A DNA stretch of 64,000 bases from Casuarina equisetifolia (Eukaryota > Streptophyta > Magnoliopsida > Fagales > Casuarinaceae). The DNA lies in the NCBI GenBank assembly GCA_028551475.1, contig CM052361.1, positions 6,579,501 to 6,643,500 on the forward strand, written 5' to 3'. Under the pieces are notes generated by a model, which did no database searches, was not told where the DNA came from, and saw only the letters and a list, made by a program, of their open reading frames with translations. A program made the translations under genes and the position numbers. Below, piece by piece: positions 10,681 to 22,092 of the stretch. Positions within the stretch are counted from its first letter, which is position 1. Every line of letters begins with the position of its first letter.

Positions 10681-13013
10681 AATGTTGTAAAAGTGAGCAA
10701 AAGAGTTGTGCATGTATTTCTCGATGGAGAGGCATTCAGTGAGGTACTTTTTGTGCGGTTTCATAGTGGCGCTTCAGATTCATGGGCTTGGGGGTTGCTT
10801 TGAAGAAGAGAGGATGGCTCTACTTCAATTCAAAGAGTTCGTCAGATACAGCGGTGCTGATGCAGACCGTCTTCTTCCTTCGTGGGTTGATGATTCGGGG
10901 AGTGATTGTTGTGGATGGGAACGAGTCAAGTGCAACTCCGCCACTGGTTATGTGATTGGGCTCTCCCTCCATAATATCAAGCAACTCCAAAGTTACACCC
11001 ATTATTACGACCACTTCTATGAAAGAGAACTTTTTTATTACTTGGATGATGAGATATGGTTCCTGAATGTCTCTATATTTCGTCCTTTCAAGGAGCTAAC
11101 AAGTTTGAATTTATCTTTAAATGAGATTGGCGGTTGGGTTGAGAATGAAGGTATGCTAGCCACCTACTTCATTCCTATTCCTGGAAAATCTCTAACATGT
11201 TCATCATAATTATTTTTTGCAGAAACTAATTTCTTTCACTAGCGTTATATACTTCTAATTACAAAATAAGAGGCTCTTAACTCATGTTTACTGGTGCTGT
11301 CAGAAACTTTTAAAGGTTTTCGATATTCATGATGATTTTTTTTTCCGATATTATTATCGTTATTGTGGAGCTGAGGAAAAGTTTTTCCTTTTTCCTGCAA
11401 TGTTTTCGTAGGTTTTGAAAGTTTGTCAGCATTAAAAAGGCTGGAGACACTGGATCTTGCTTTCAACAAGGTCCAAATGAGCATAATGCAGCCATTGAGC
11501 GCAATTACGTCCCTTAGAAATCTGATTCTTAACAACAATTACCTGGAGGGGTCATTTCCTGCAAAAGGCATGCCTATCCAAAGTACTTCTATAATCTTTG
11601 GAATGGATCCTATTTCTTCACATCTTATTGTCATTTATGTGCAGAGTTATCGGCTTTGGAAAACTTGGAGATGCTGAACTTAGGCTGTAATCGGCTAAGA
11701 GGTTCCCTCAGTCTGCAAGGTATACAAAAAGAGACAGATTTTTTCTAACAAGCGTTAGTAGATTTTTTCGGCGAGAAATATGTTACTGTTGATAAGGTGT
11801 ATATGCAAGACCACCGCCTTTAATCTGTGTGCTAGCAGGCTAGGGGGAAAACAGGTTGGTGGGTTAGGTATGACTTAGGTTTCTGCCAGGAAAAAGAAAA
11901 AAGAAAAAAGAAATAATTATAACCACCATTGTTTTATTTAGCAGAAAATATTTTAAAATTTGTTTCCATTTTGTGCGAATAAAAATGAACACATATGTGG
12001 ATTGTTAGCCTTCTACCTATGTAAGTCCATCCCTAAAAAATTTTCACTTGTCTTTGAATGACAAGAAACCGAGACCCACTTCACCATGCGATCGACACTG
12101 TCAGCTTTCCATGGTTACATTCTTAATTTTTTACCATTTAATTTTAGCAATCTGCAACCACATATGACTTTATTGTTTGTATATAGATCTGTACTTATAT
12201 TCTGTCACAAAACAATTGAAATGGGAGACGTTTGTTAAGCATAAGGTCTAATAAAGTTTTTCTATTAACAGCTTCAAACCCAGGCTTAAACCTTTTCATT
12301 CATGTTATTAGATATTGTAATCTTGTGAAATGTACTTTCGAAGCTATCTTTCGCAAGTTGCTCCTTACAACCATCGTCCATTCTTATTATTTCATGTTTT
12401 CTTGAACCTACTAGTATTACTTCGCGGCTGCTGCAGCAACTAATACAAATTATAATGCTGAGAACAACATTGTTGTTATCTTTTACAGCAACTATTATTT
12501 CTTCTTATGTCTTCATTCTTTATTCTTCAGTAGCTTTTGCACATTGATCTCAAGCTCATGTGAAAAAGAAATGCAGATAACATGTGTTTTACAGTGGTTA
12601 GGTTTTGTTTGTAGTATGAGGCAAAAGTCGGGTTCTGTTTGCAACAAAGCTTCCGGAAGGGCACGATTAGACCTACAGGCACATCAGATGATCCTATTGA
12701 TTATTAGTAAATGCTTTGAAAATTGCTACGACCGACATTGAGCTCATTCTTTGCTAATGAAACGTCCAATAAAATGTGGAACGTAATTACAACAATCGAC
12801 CATCATTTTTTGTTGTGTTCTGTGGCTGCTAACATGCTACCTCGGCTTCACTCGCAGATTCTAAAAGTTTATCCAAGCTGAGTAAGCTAAAGCAGCTGAA
12901 TCTAAGCCAGAACAGTCTCGACAAAGAGATCATAAGGCATTTGGGTGCACTTCCAGTCCTTAATTCGCTGGACTTACTTCATAATAACATGCAGGGTCGA
13001 CTGGAAAATGCAG

Positions 13014-14368
13014 GTATGTGCAAACGCAATTTTTCGTTTTTTTCCTGCAATCAAATCAACACGTATACTATTAATTCATGACGGATTTTGTTGAAAATAT
13101 AACAGGCAATAAAAAATGGTCATACAAGTTGATTGGCAAAAGGATGAGCAATAGGTGGAAGGTTTGGTTTAGAATTGAATTTATAAATTTGTTAATAACG
13201 ATCTAGGAGTTTGAACTTGTAATTCTGTTGTAAATAAAAGTAGGAGAAGACTTATTTTATACCGTAGACTAGTGAAGACTTTTTAGTGGTATTTTTCATA
13301 AATGTAGTCCCATGTTTTATTATCTTTGCAATTTTGCCTTCAATTGGAGATTTTAACATGGTATCATGGCAAATAAATGACGAGGATAAAGAAGATCCGG
13401 ATCATTTTTTTTGTTTAATTGCTTAATTTTTCATCTAACCCCTCCTTTTTTAAGTTTTATTTTAATTGTTTGTTATAAAAAAGAAAATTGGCTTATCCCA
13501 ATATTTATTCTATAAAAAATAATTATTTTACTCCTAAATATAGAATTTGTTCACTTATCTTTTTCATTCTATTTGAGAAGAACTTTTTTTCCTTTCATCA
13601 TTTTTTTGGGCCAAAAGTTAAAGAAGTTGAGTCCTTTCCTCATTTTTTTTAAAAAAAACAATTGAGCCTTCATGTTCAAGTGAATTGTTTTTTTTTTTTT
13701 TCCATGTGCCTGAGCCGTCACGTTAAAACTGATGTGGGGCTTATTATGTATTAATTTAACAATTGATTGTCACATTATTTGTACATCTGAGGATTTATTA
13801 AGATTGACAATACAAACCATTTAACGTGGAAAATGTCTTAAAATTTTAAAAATATTTTTTACACTCCAAATTGTGTTAATTTTATTATAAAGCTTGTTCT
13901 CCACCTTAAAGTCAATTTGTAAAAGAGGGAAATGATTTCATATGTAAAGTGTATAATATGCTAGTATATTCATCATTTCAATTATGGATAAATATGTACC
14001 ACAAGAACTACATCCTTAATTAGAGCTTTTACTAGACCAAAAACTTAACCTGTTAGTTAATTAGGGTACATACCATAATCCTTGAGGACCATGCCCCACC
14101 TGCGTCTATTATCTTATTAACATATGTCTCACTTAGCTCACCTGGCCTTCAAGCACTTGGGCCAACAACTGTCCCCCTCTACATTAGGCCTTCCACCCTG
14201 GGCCCCCGTCTAAAACCCTCTGCAATTGTTAGGTTGGGCCCCACCTATGCCCATTTCGGGTCACTCAGGCTATGCCCCATAAGGGGCTTCTGTCCACAAC
14301 CACATTCAACAACATTCTTAGAAATGAGTTATTTTCTTTAAGATCTGAACATTAATATTACAATATAT

Positions 14369-14406
<38 letters not shown>

Positions 14407-16218
14407 AGGTATTTTCATCACATACTCAAATAACATGTTTTTAAAATGTAAGAATGCAACATTGGTAGATGGCAAAAAAGTGATCCCTCCCATCTTGAGT
14501 CGCCAAGGGCCGTCTCTGTGTTGTCCATGGAACCACATCATTAGTCAACAAAGGTGTCCTGAAATAATTATCGTCAATCTATAAAAGGCCCACTAAGATC
14601 ATGTTTTTTCTTTTGCTTTGGTTACGAAATTTCATGGAAGGAACTTCATCATAATTGCATTAAGAGCATTTTTTTTTCTTCATGTGATGAGGGAGATCTC
14701 AACGAGGTGAATCAAGCCTTAACTAGTGTATGCCATTTATGAGTTTGTAGTATGCTTGATGGTCATCATGATAAATTATTTCATGTTAAATGGTGTGATT
14801 CTCCAAATCTTAGCTAACCAACCCAAAAGAGAAAAAGAAAAAGAAAAAGAAAAAGAAAAAGAAAACAGATTGCTAGATCTAGCTAAGTCCACTAAGTACT
14901 ATAGATCTATCTTCTTGAGTTAATGGATTATGTTAATTATAAAAGATGGGATAAAATACCAAATTCTGAACAATGGCCATGATGAATGACAAGGTAAAAT
15001 CACAAAGCTTAATTTATGAGTGACAAGTATTGTAATTAAATTTAGCTTTTATTTCTATATAAGAAATGACTATTATTTTCAAGGTTCACTCTTCACTTTA
15101 CTTGTCCAAATATGACATACTTTTCAAGATAATCTAGTGCTAAGTATGCAAAGTCTTCAAGTCTTTCGTCATGGCTTTTCATAGCAGGAAAAGGTATTAC
15201 AGATGAAACTTACAAGGAAAATAGGATAGTTATTTTTCAAGTTTAAAAGACAAGTACAAACAAATATTAAGTTATTCTAGTAATTTATGTGACATACATA
15301 GTGTACTTAAGACCTCAAAGAGAATACCAAATGATAAAAATAATTAAATTAAAAAATCAATTTCAAAGAGAATCTCCTTTAAAACATTAAACATACATTC
15401 TATTGAAAAACTCATTATTTGATCTAAAAATTAATAATACATTACTTTAAATAAATGAAAGCTAATAGATAATATTCATGTGAAGACTTCTTAATTATAT
15501 TATTCATAAATAATATTCTATTTTCTATTGTCTTTGTAATTCTACCTTCAACTTGGGATTTCAATAGATTTTAATTAAGATATGGTGTGTAGCTCCAAGT
15601 AAGGGGGAAAAAAGTGAGAACATGAGATGAAATTGTTGATAGGATCTAAAGGATGAATGGAATTCATAACTATCGAAGATGTAAATGTCCCACATTAAGA
15701 GAATAGGATCTTGAGCTTATAAATCATGAGTTTTCCTAACACTCTAATATGTTATTGGAGTAAGAGGATGCATCTCTGCTTTGTTATCCTCCATGCAAAT
15801 CTTAGTTGTGGGATTATTTGTGCATGTGTAATGCTTTTGTTAGCTTGCAAATGAGGGGGAGCATTGAAGATGTGGATGTTCCACATTGATTGTAAAAGGA
15901 TAAATCTTTGAGTTTATAAAAAAAAAAAAAAAAGAAGTTTTCCTATTTAATGTCTTAAGATTTTAAGATGGGTTCTCACACTCTAATAATAATAATGACT
16001 ATCAAAAAATGAAAGATATTACTTAAAGCCTATTTCTAATATTCTAGCATACATGACTATATTCTTTATACACTCATATCTCTGGGCACTTATCCAATAT
16101 CTTTGTTTTCCACTCTTTCTACAACTTCCTAAAAATTGAATAGAGAAGCATTGACTCATCCACATCACAAAGCATATTTCTGCATTAATTCCCTGCATGT
16201 TTTATGTACTTGCTGCAG
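13014..16218. other. Large RLP-A intron 4 with repeats
   Basis: A 3.2-kb intron, against a far shorter stretch at the equivalent place in RLP-B. It contains an (AT)n microsatellite at 14372-14401, a (GAAAAA)n tract at 14830-14866, an unusually GC-rich patch near 14080-14290, and a small TRIM-like element at 15673-15987. No extra LRR exon was seen inside it. Confidence 0.6.
15673..15987 (+). mobile_element. TRIM-like miniature LTR retroelement
   Basis: Two direct repeats, about 15673-15749 and 15865-15987, share 'gaagatgt', a '[t/c]ccacatt' block, 'gagtttataa'-like and 'gttttcct' phrases, and end near 'cactctaat'. Right after the first copy is TGTTATTGGAG, a PBS-like match to the initiator-tRNA primer site. 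Directly before the second copy is the polypurine tract ATGAGGGGGAG. There is no coding capacity, as expected for a TRIM. Confidence 0.6.
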
Positions 16219-16767
16219 ATCTTGCTAATCTAAAAAGCTTGAAGATCTTAATTTTGCGACAAAATAACCTACATGGTGTCCTACCAGTTCAAGGTAATGA
16301 CATTGTTTCATTAATCGCACTAGGTTAATTGGTTTTCATACTATCACAATTTATATGTTTTCCTTTCATTTTGTTCCATCATAACAACCACATTTTGTGT
16401 CATCCCTATTATATCCTTATCAATTTCTTTTATAGGTTTGGCAGCATCTAGTGGTTTGGAGATTTTAGATTTGAGTCACAATGTATTAGGTTCCAGCATT
16501 CCTCCTGACATAGGAATGCTAACTTCTCTCAAGGCTTTATCCTTGTCTACAAATCGCTTTAATGGTTCTTTACCAAATGAAGGTAACCACTATTCCATAA
16601 GAAATTAGGGTTAAGAATTTATAATTGTTCAATGTAATAATGTTCCCATGCCTACAAAATGTGAAACTAATTGAAAAAGATCAATATGACATAGGACACT
16701 TCCTTACATAATAGATAATAAGACATAATAATCTTATGGAGATTACTTAATTTATTGTGTTCCTCAG

Positions 16768-18539
16768 GTTTGTGTAAACTTGAGAGACTTGAAGAGTTTG
16801 ATGTTAGCAAGAATGAGCTAAAAGGGACCCTTCCTTCATGCCTAAAAAATTTGACATCTCTTCGGCTATTAGATCTGTCAGACAACGAATTGGAAGGGGA
16901 TATTTCCTCATCTTGGGTCACTAGCCTCACATCCCTTGAATACATTGATCTTGGTGATAATCAGTTTCAAGGGTTATTCCCATTCAACTCATTTGCTAAT
17001 CACTCCAAACTTGAAATGGTTCGATTCACATGTGATGAAGGCAAACTCCAAATAATAGAAACTTTAGGTTGGATACCTATGTTTCAATTGCAATTCCTTA
17101 TGCTACCAAATTGTTTCAAAATGCTCTCCATTGAAATTCCAACGTTTCTCTTTTACCAACACAAGTTGAAAGTGGTTGATCTCTCTAACAATAACTTGAA
17201 AGGAAAGTTCCCTGATTGGTTGATTGAGAACAATACAAGGCTAGAATATCTTATTCTCAAAGATAACTCTTTTTCGGGTCCACTTCATTTGCCACTCCAT
17301 GGTAACCCAAACATTTCTTGGATAGATGTATCAAGAAATCAATTGCATGGGCATCTTCAAGAAAATATTGGGAATCTCCTACCAAATCTAATAGGTCTAG
17401 ACTTGTCTGAAAATGCTTTTGAAGGTAGTCTACCATCATCAATTGGGAATATAAGTAGCATGGAGAATCTGGTTCTGTCCTTTAATGGCTTTTCAGGTGT
17501 AATACCAAAAGAGTTAATAGGAGGTCTCTCAAAACTTTGTGTTCTAAAGTTATCTACCAATCATTTTCATGGTGATTTATACTCAAGCGAATTTAACTTA
17601 ACAAAGCTAGAAGTTCTAGATTTTAGTGACAATCAATTCAATGGGACTTTGTCAAAAAAATTGTTAAAATTTGCCCCAGAGTTCTTTGATGGTAGTAGCA
17701 ACTACTTGTTTGGTAAGATTCCAAACTGGATATGTGAAGGAACATCTATAGGAACACTCATCTTGCATCATAATTTGTTTAGAGGTGATTTTCTATGTAA
17801 ATCACTAAAGACTACACTTGAGTTTTTAGACCTTTCTTATAATTCTCTTTCGGGATCTTTACCTTCTTGGTCATATGTGGATCAATTAAAGAGCATACAT
17901 TTGAAAGGGAACAACTTTTCAGGATCAATACCAAAAGCTTTTATTTATCCTTTCATCAACGAGCCAAAGCTTTTGACATTGGATATCAGTGACAACAACT
18001 TGTCAAGTAGCATTCCTAGTTTACTCGGAACAATTTTGAGCTTAAAAGTTTTACAGCTAAATGGGAACTCTTTGAGTGGTGTTATCCCACCTCAATTGTG
18101 TTATTTGATCAATCTAAGCATAATAGATCTCTCAAACAACTTCTTTTTTGGGTCAATACCTAGTTGTTTTCACAATGTTACCTTTGCGGAGGATGATTTT
18201 GGTGCTTATAATAATTATGGTGTGACGTTTTGGGATACTTATTACACTCATGTAAGTCTCTTGGTGAAGATTTTTCAAGTGCACAACTTTGATAAGATGA
18301 ATAAAAAAGATGAGGTTGAGTTTGCTACAAAATATAATACATACTCTTTCAAGGGTGAAATTCTTGATTATATGTCTGGATTGGATTTCTCATCAAACAA
18401 CTTAACAGGTTCAATCCCACCTGAGTTAGGAATGATTTCTTTGGTTCGTGCACTAAATTTGTCTCATAATCGGTTAATAGGTTCCATTCCAAAGACATTC
18501 TCCAATCTTACTCAAATAGAAAGTTTGGACCTCTCATAA
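16768..18539 (+). CDS. RLP-A final large exon up to the premature stop
   Basis: About 590 codons of LRR ectodomain, starting GLCKLERLEEF after a CAG acceptor. It shows repeated LxxLxLSxNxxxG units, for example 'LEVLDFSDNQFNGTLS' and 'LLTLDISDNNLSSSIPSLLG'. A non-LRR island near 18200-18370 has the charged phrase MNKKDEVEFATKYNTYSFKG. It ends at TAA in the phrase corresponding to LDLSHNNLSG of RLP-B. Translated as read, the product would be a secreted LRR protein without an anchor. Whether it is expressed cannot be told from the sequence. Confidence 0.75.
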
Positions 18540-18966
18540 CAATTTGAGTGGAGAAATCCCTTCTGAACTGAATGATTTACATTCTTTGGCAGTCTTTACA
18601 GTTGCTTACAACAACTTATCAGGTAGAACTCCTGAAATAAAGGGACAATTCATAACATTTGATGAGAGAAGCTATGAAGGAAATCCATTACTTCATGGAC
18701 CAGACTTTAACATAAATAAGCATTTTCCACCAGCAAGCAAACCTTCAAATGTGGGTGAAAGGAAATGGTATGGAGTTGATCAAGTGATCCTCATTGCAAG
18801 CTTTTTCGGATCTTACTTCATCTTCTTCATTGGAGTTGTTACTTTTCTCTATATTCATCCTCATTGGCTAAGGCGATGCTTCAACTTAAGCAAGGATGGT
18901 ATGTATTCATGTTACTATTTTGTTGTTGATACTCTACGTAGGTTATCGAATCGTTTGTATAATTAG
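18540..18966 (+). pseudogene. RLP-A out-of-frame C-terminus (last LRRs, membrane segment, tail)
   Basis: After the frame break, another frame continues with NNLSGEIPSELND, the conserved GNPLLHGP cap, an acidic-poor juxtamembrane stretch and one membrane segment (VILIASFFGSYFIFFIGVV). The short cytosolic tail ends RRLSNRLYN then TAG. RLP-B carries the same parts in frame. The good conservation of this 3' part suggests that the frameshift is fairly recent or is an assembly error. Confidence 0.8.
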
Positions 18967-19540
18967 CTTTGCTCTATGTGTACGTAAATCCAGCTGACTA
19001 TCTTGTTTTAAAGTTTATAAGTGTTCTATTTGAATAAATTCTTGACATTTAACTTAGGATTTCATAGTCAAAACACAAGCATCTACTTGTTTTAATTTTA
19101 ATAATAGTTTTTGTTATATCCTTTGATCTTTCACCCTTTTCTAGAAGAGAAATAACAAGAATAAGTTGTTAAATGCACTTAAGATTTTGAGACGGTTCCT
19201 GCATTGTGACGTGCAACCAATCCACATAGATTTGCATGGCTAAAATGTAAAGCTATCGTTTCATAGAATTTGCTTATTTTGATTATTCAAACCTGAATCG
19301 AATAGTATGGAATAAGTCTCTGTGAGTGTTGTGGGAGAAGTAATCTGGTATAAGCAACAAGCATTAAAGGAAATTATTGGATTCTTATGGCAAGGAGGAG
19401 AAAATACAATAACAAAGAAAATTTAAGATTATTTTATTATTTGTTTGAAAGCAAAAGGGAAATTCCCGGAGTACTTTGGTGATGTAAATGCAAATAGAAT
19501 CGCAAAGTTCCATGGCGGGAGATCGGATTAGACGTAAAGA
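18967..19540. other. RLP-A 3' flank
   Basis: 3' UTR and spacer. The part around 19130-19390 resembles 35990-36270 behind RLP-B: 'gagaaataacaa', 'cattgtgacgtgcaa' against 'cattgtaacgagcaa', then 'ataagcaacaagcat'. It therefore belongs to the duplicated RLP unit. Confidence 0.55.
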
Positions 19541-19549
19541 TTACACAGC

Positions 19550-20345
19550 CTATTTCTTGGGTGGCCCATTAAAGTGAGAATAGACCAGCAGGTTCCTCAG
19601 CTTCCTCTATAACAAATAGTGGATACTCCGTGGTTTAAGGAAGTGGGTGTACAAGTTATCAGGGTTTGCTTTGAATGTAAGGAGTGTAAGGGGAACAAAG
19701 TGGCAAATGAATTTTCCTTGGCAGTTTGAAGACTTGGAAAATCCTACACTATCAGATTTCATTATTCCTACCCCAGTTTGACCTAAGGAACATAGATTCA
19801 ATTATCGAACCGGGTACCAGATCAGAAAACCTCTTTTTAACAAATTGGACAGGTTACCAGCAACAAAGAAAATTCATTTCTCCGTGGACGAGTCACCAGC
19901 TTCACCACCCGAATTTTCCATTGTAAGTGCCGGAAAAGGTTCATTTTTGGTCTTCTCATGAGGCTTTCGTGATGCTGCTTCCTGTTCTCATTTGGACTAG
20001 TCACTCTTCTTTACATCAATTCATACTGGCAACAAAGGTGGTTTTCATAAAGGACTGTATATAGTTTCGTACTTAACTTTTACGGTTCCAATGGCTGAAT
20101 TCCTTTCAGACTACTTGCATCTTGTTCTCCATCTGTTTGCTTAAAATTTTCGTCACTTTTACTTTATGTTTTTCATTTTCGTGTACATTGGTTTTATAGC
20201 CTTGTAACACGTAGTAGTTGTTAGCCTCAAAGAGTGTCTTTAATATTTTTTTTCTCCACATATTTTTGTTTGTTTGGCACCATGTTTCGCTTGTGTTTTT
20301 CTGGGTACTGAGAACATTTCGCCTAGTGTAGCTTTCCAAAAAAAA
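19550..20345. repeat. RLP-flank repeat, copy R3
   Basis: Highly similar to R1 (8425-9205), including 'aattttccttggcagtttga', 'cgtggacgagtcaccagc', the GTAAGT at 19923 and the final 'tttttctgggtactgagaac'. It follows RLP-A, whereas R1 precedes RLP-A, as expected if tandem units were duplicated as gene plus flank. Confidence 0.75.
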
Positions 20346-21348
20346 AAAAATACAAGTAATTGGAACTAACGAAATGGTAGTATAATTTTGAAATTCCAAG
20401 TCACGTATTTTATTCGGAAAATTTATAGAAATTTTTGCACATTTCTAAGGCATTGGCGATAAATATCATTATTCAGCCAGTTTACTCGTCTCTCGTTACA
20501 CATGCTGTTGCTTCCCATGGCTTATGGTTCTTCCCCAACCTGCTAACCTCCTTAATCTTTCTTGTATGCTAATTGGATTTTTCTGGTCGCCTCTCTTTTT
20601 ATAGCAGAAATCATTTATTGTATGCCCCTTTTGTGTTGAAACCAATCCAAACAGAAAGTAGCTCTTGCTTGAAAATCTGTCCCTAGTACTTTGTTGAAAC
20701 CAATCCAAAGTCATTCTTCGCATTTGTGTAGTACCCAGCAGGTTTTTCTAGGGAATATAACTCAACTAACAAAGTGGAAGCACATCACTTTCAAAATGGA
20801 AACTGAAGCCACCAATTCGCGTCAAAGTGGAAATTGAGGTCTCAGTGGAAAAGAAATAGTGGGTGTGTAAAATCCAAGTCTTCCATTATGCAATTAATTT
20901 ACAGGAACTTTCTTTTTGTTTACGGTCGTAAGAGGAGTCAAAAAGTAAAGGTTACCTACTCTGCTTGACCTTGTGTTTCATCCAGATGAATCAAGCTCAT
21001 ATCAACAAGACTCTGCGTTATACGAATTTGTTTAAAAAACTTGCTTTCCTTTTATTTTTCTTCTTTTTCGGTCTCATACTGAGAAGCATAGAGAAGAGGA
21101 TGAAATATCAACTAGAACGAAAGAAAAATAAAAATAATAGAAGTAGACTTGATTAAAAAAAATTCCGCATTTACTGAAAATGATAAGAAGGCAATTATAC
21201 ACTGTCATAAAATCAGCATAGTCAAGAATAATAGAATATTTTTTGAAATTGTGAGTTGCATGTCCTTATACTTGAGAATTACTGAAGAAAAAAAATCCAA
21301 CCGGAAATGTTACAATACCTAAGATAACTAAATATCTTATGTCCCATC
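20346..21348. other. Spacer before the LINE
   Basis: AT-rich, with no gene family recognised. Short frames at 20496-20723 (-) and 20965-21156 (+) show no family features. Confidence 0.4.
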
Positions 21349-21362
21349 ATATATGTATATAT
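21349..21362 (+). repeat. Target-site duplication, left copy (LINE-1a)
   Basis: ATATATGTATATAT occurs here and again at 25552-25565, directly after the LINE poly(A). This 14-bp direct repeat defines the insertion boundaries. Confidence 0.75.
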
Positions 21363-21393
21363 GAGATTGGTATGAGCTATTGGATAAATATCT

Positions 21394-22092
21394 TCAATAC
21401 CAATTTGGATAAAGTTGCATAATGTCCCACATGCTTTATGGGATGAGATTGGTATGAGCTATGTAGCTAGTGCTGTTGGAAAGCCACTATACATGGATAA
21501 AGCTACCAAACATAGACAAAGGATATCATATGCAAAAGTATGTGTTGAAATAGATACAAAGTGTTCTCTACCAACTTCATTTGAAATTGACATGGGAAAT
21601 GGTGCTATTTTTGAGGTAGGAGTGGAGTATTGTTGGTTACCTGAAATATGCAAGAAATGTGATTGCTTTGGACATAAGGAGTGTGTTATAAAGAAAAAGG
21701 AAATATGGGTTCCAATTCAAAAGCCATTAAGTCAGACGGAGAAATATGATGAAGGATGTGAGGATAAAGAAAATTTGGATAAAGGTAATGAAGATCAAGT
21801 TCATGACGAGCAAGGATATGAAGATATAAGGGATAAGATTGTAAATTCAATAACACATGAAGTTGAATCCACCATAAGTCCAAAAGCCAAATTAGAACAA
21901 AGCAATAAAGCAAGTGTGAATGGAAGGAGAAACAAAAGGAGCCCCAAAAGGAATACATGTGAGAAGGACAATACTAGTAATAGATTTAGTGTGCTGATAA
22001 GTAATCATCAAGAACCAAATGAAGCAAGATGCAATGATATTGTAGGTCTTGAAGGTGTTGAAAGAGAAAACACTATACCTCCAGACAAATGA
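21394..22092 (+). pseudogene. LINE-1a ORF1 C-terminal part
   Basis: The frame PIWIKLHNVPHALWDEIGMS continues into a zinc-knuckle-like ICKKCDCFGHKEC and a charged tail ending PPDK-stop. Plant L1 ORF1 proteins bind element RNA and carry an N-terminal DUF4283 domain, which is mostly missing here because of 5' truncation. Its TGA stop overlaps the ORF2 ATG in the four bases ATGA at 22089-22092. Confidence 0.75.

Larger units (their letters stand above)
10724..18966 (+). pseudogene. RLP-A: seven-exon LRR receptor-like protein, frameshifted
   Basis: Cell-surface LRR receptor-like protein without a kinase, of the multi-intron RLP class (RLP1/RLP15/CuRe1-like by architecture). Exons read from splice signals, phase and the RLP-B paralogue: 10724-11150, 11412-11567, 11645-11719, 12858-13013, 16219-16293, 16436-16582, 16768-18539 or beyond. 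Every junction is phase 1. Exon 1 encodes a signal peptide (FLCGFIVALQIHGLGG) and the Cys-paired N-cap with CCGWERV. Exons 2-6 each carry one or two 24-residue LRRs. Exon 7 carries the remaining LRRs and an island region. A 2-bp deletion near 18536 creates a stop after residue 935, before the last LRRs and the membrane segment. The start at 10724 was chosen over 10706 because it matches the RLP-B start. The exon 2 donor is GC. Confidence 0.8.

Noticed and set aside
16667..16945. Minus-strand frame opposite RLP-A exon 7, and similar antisense frames in RLP-B (33195-33930)
   Set aside because: They are shadows of the conserved LRR coding strand; no independent start context or family features.
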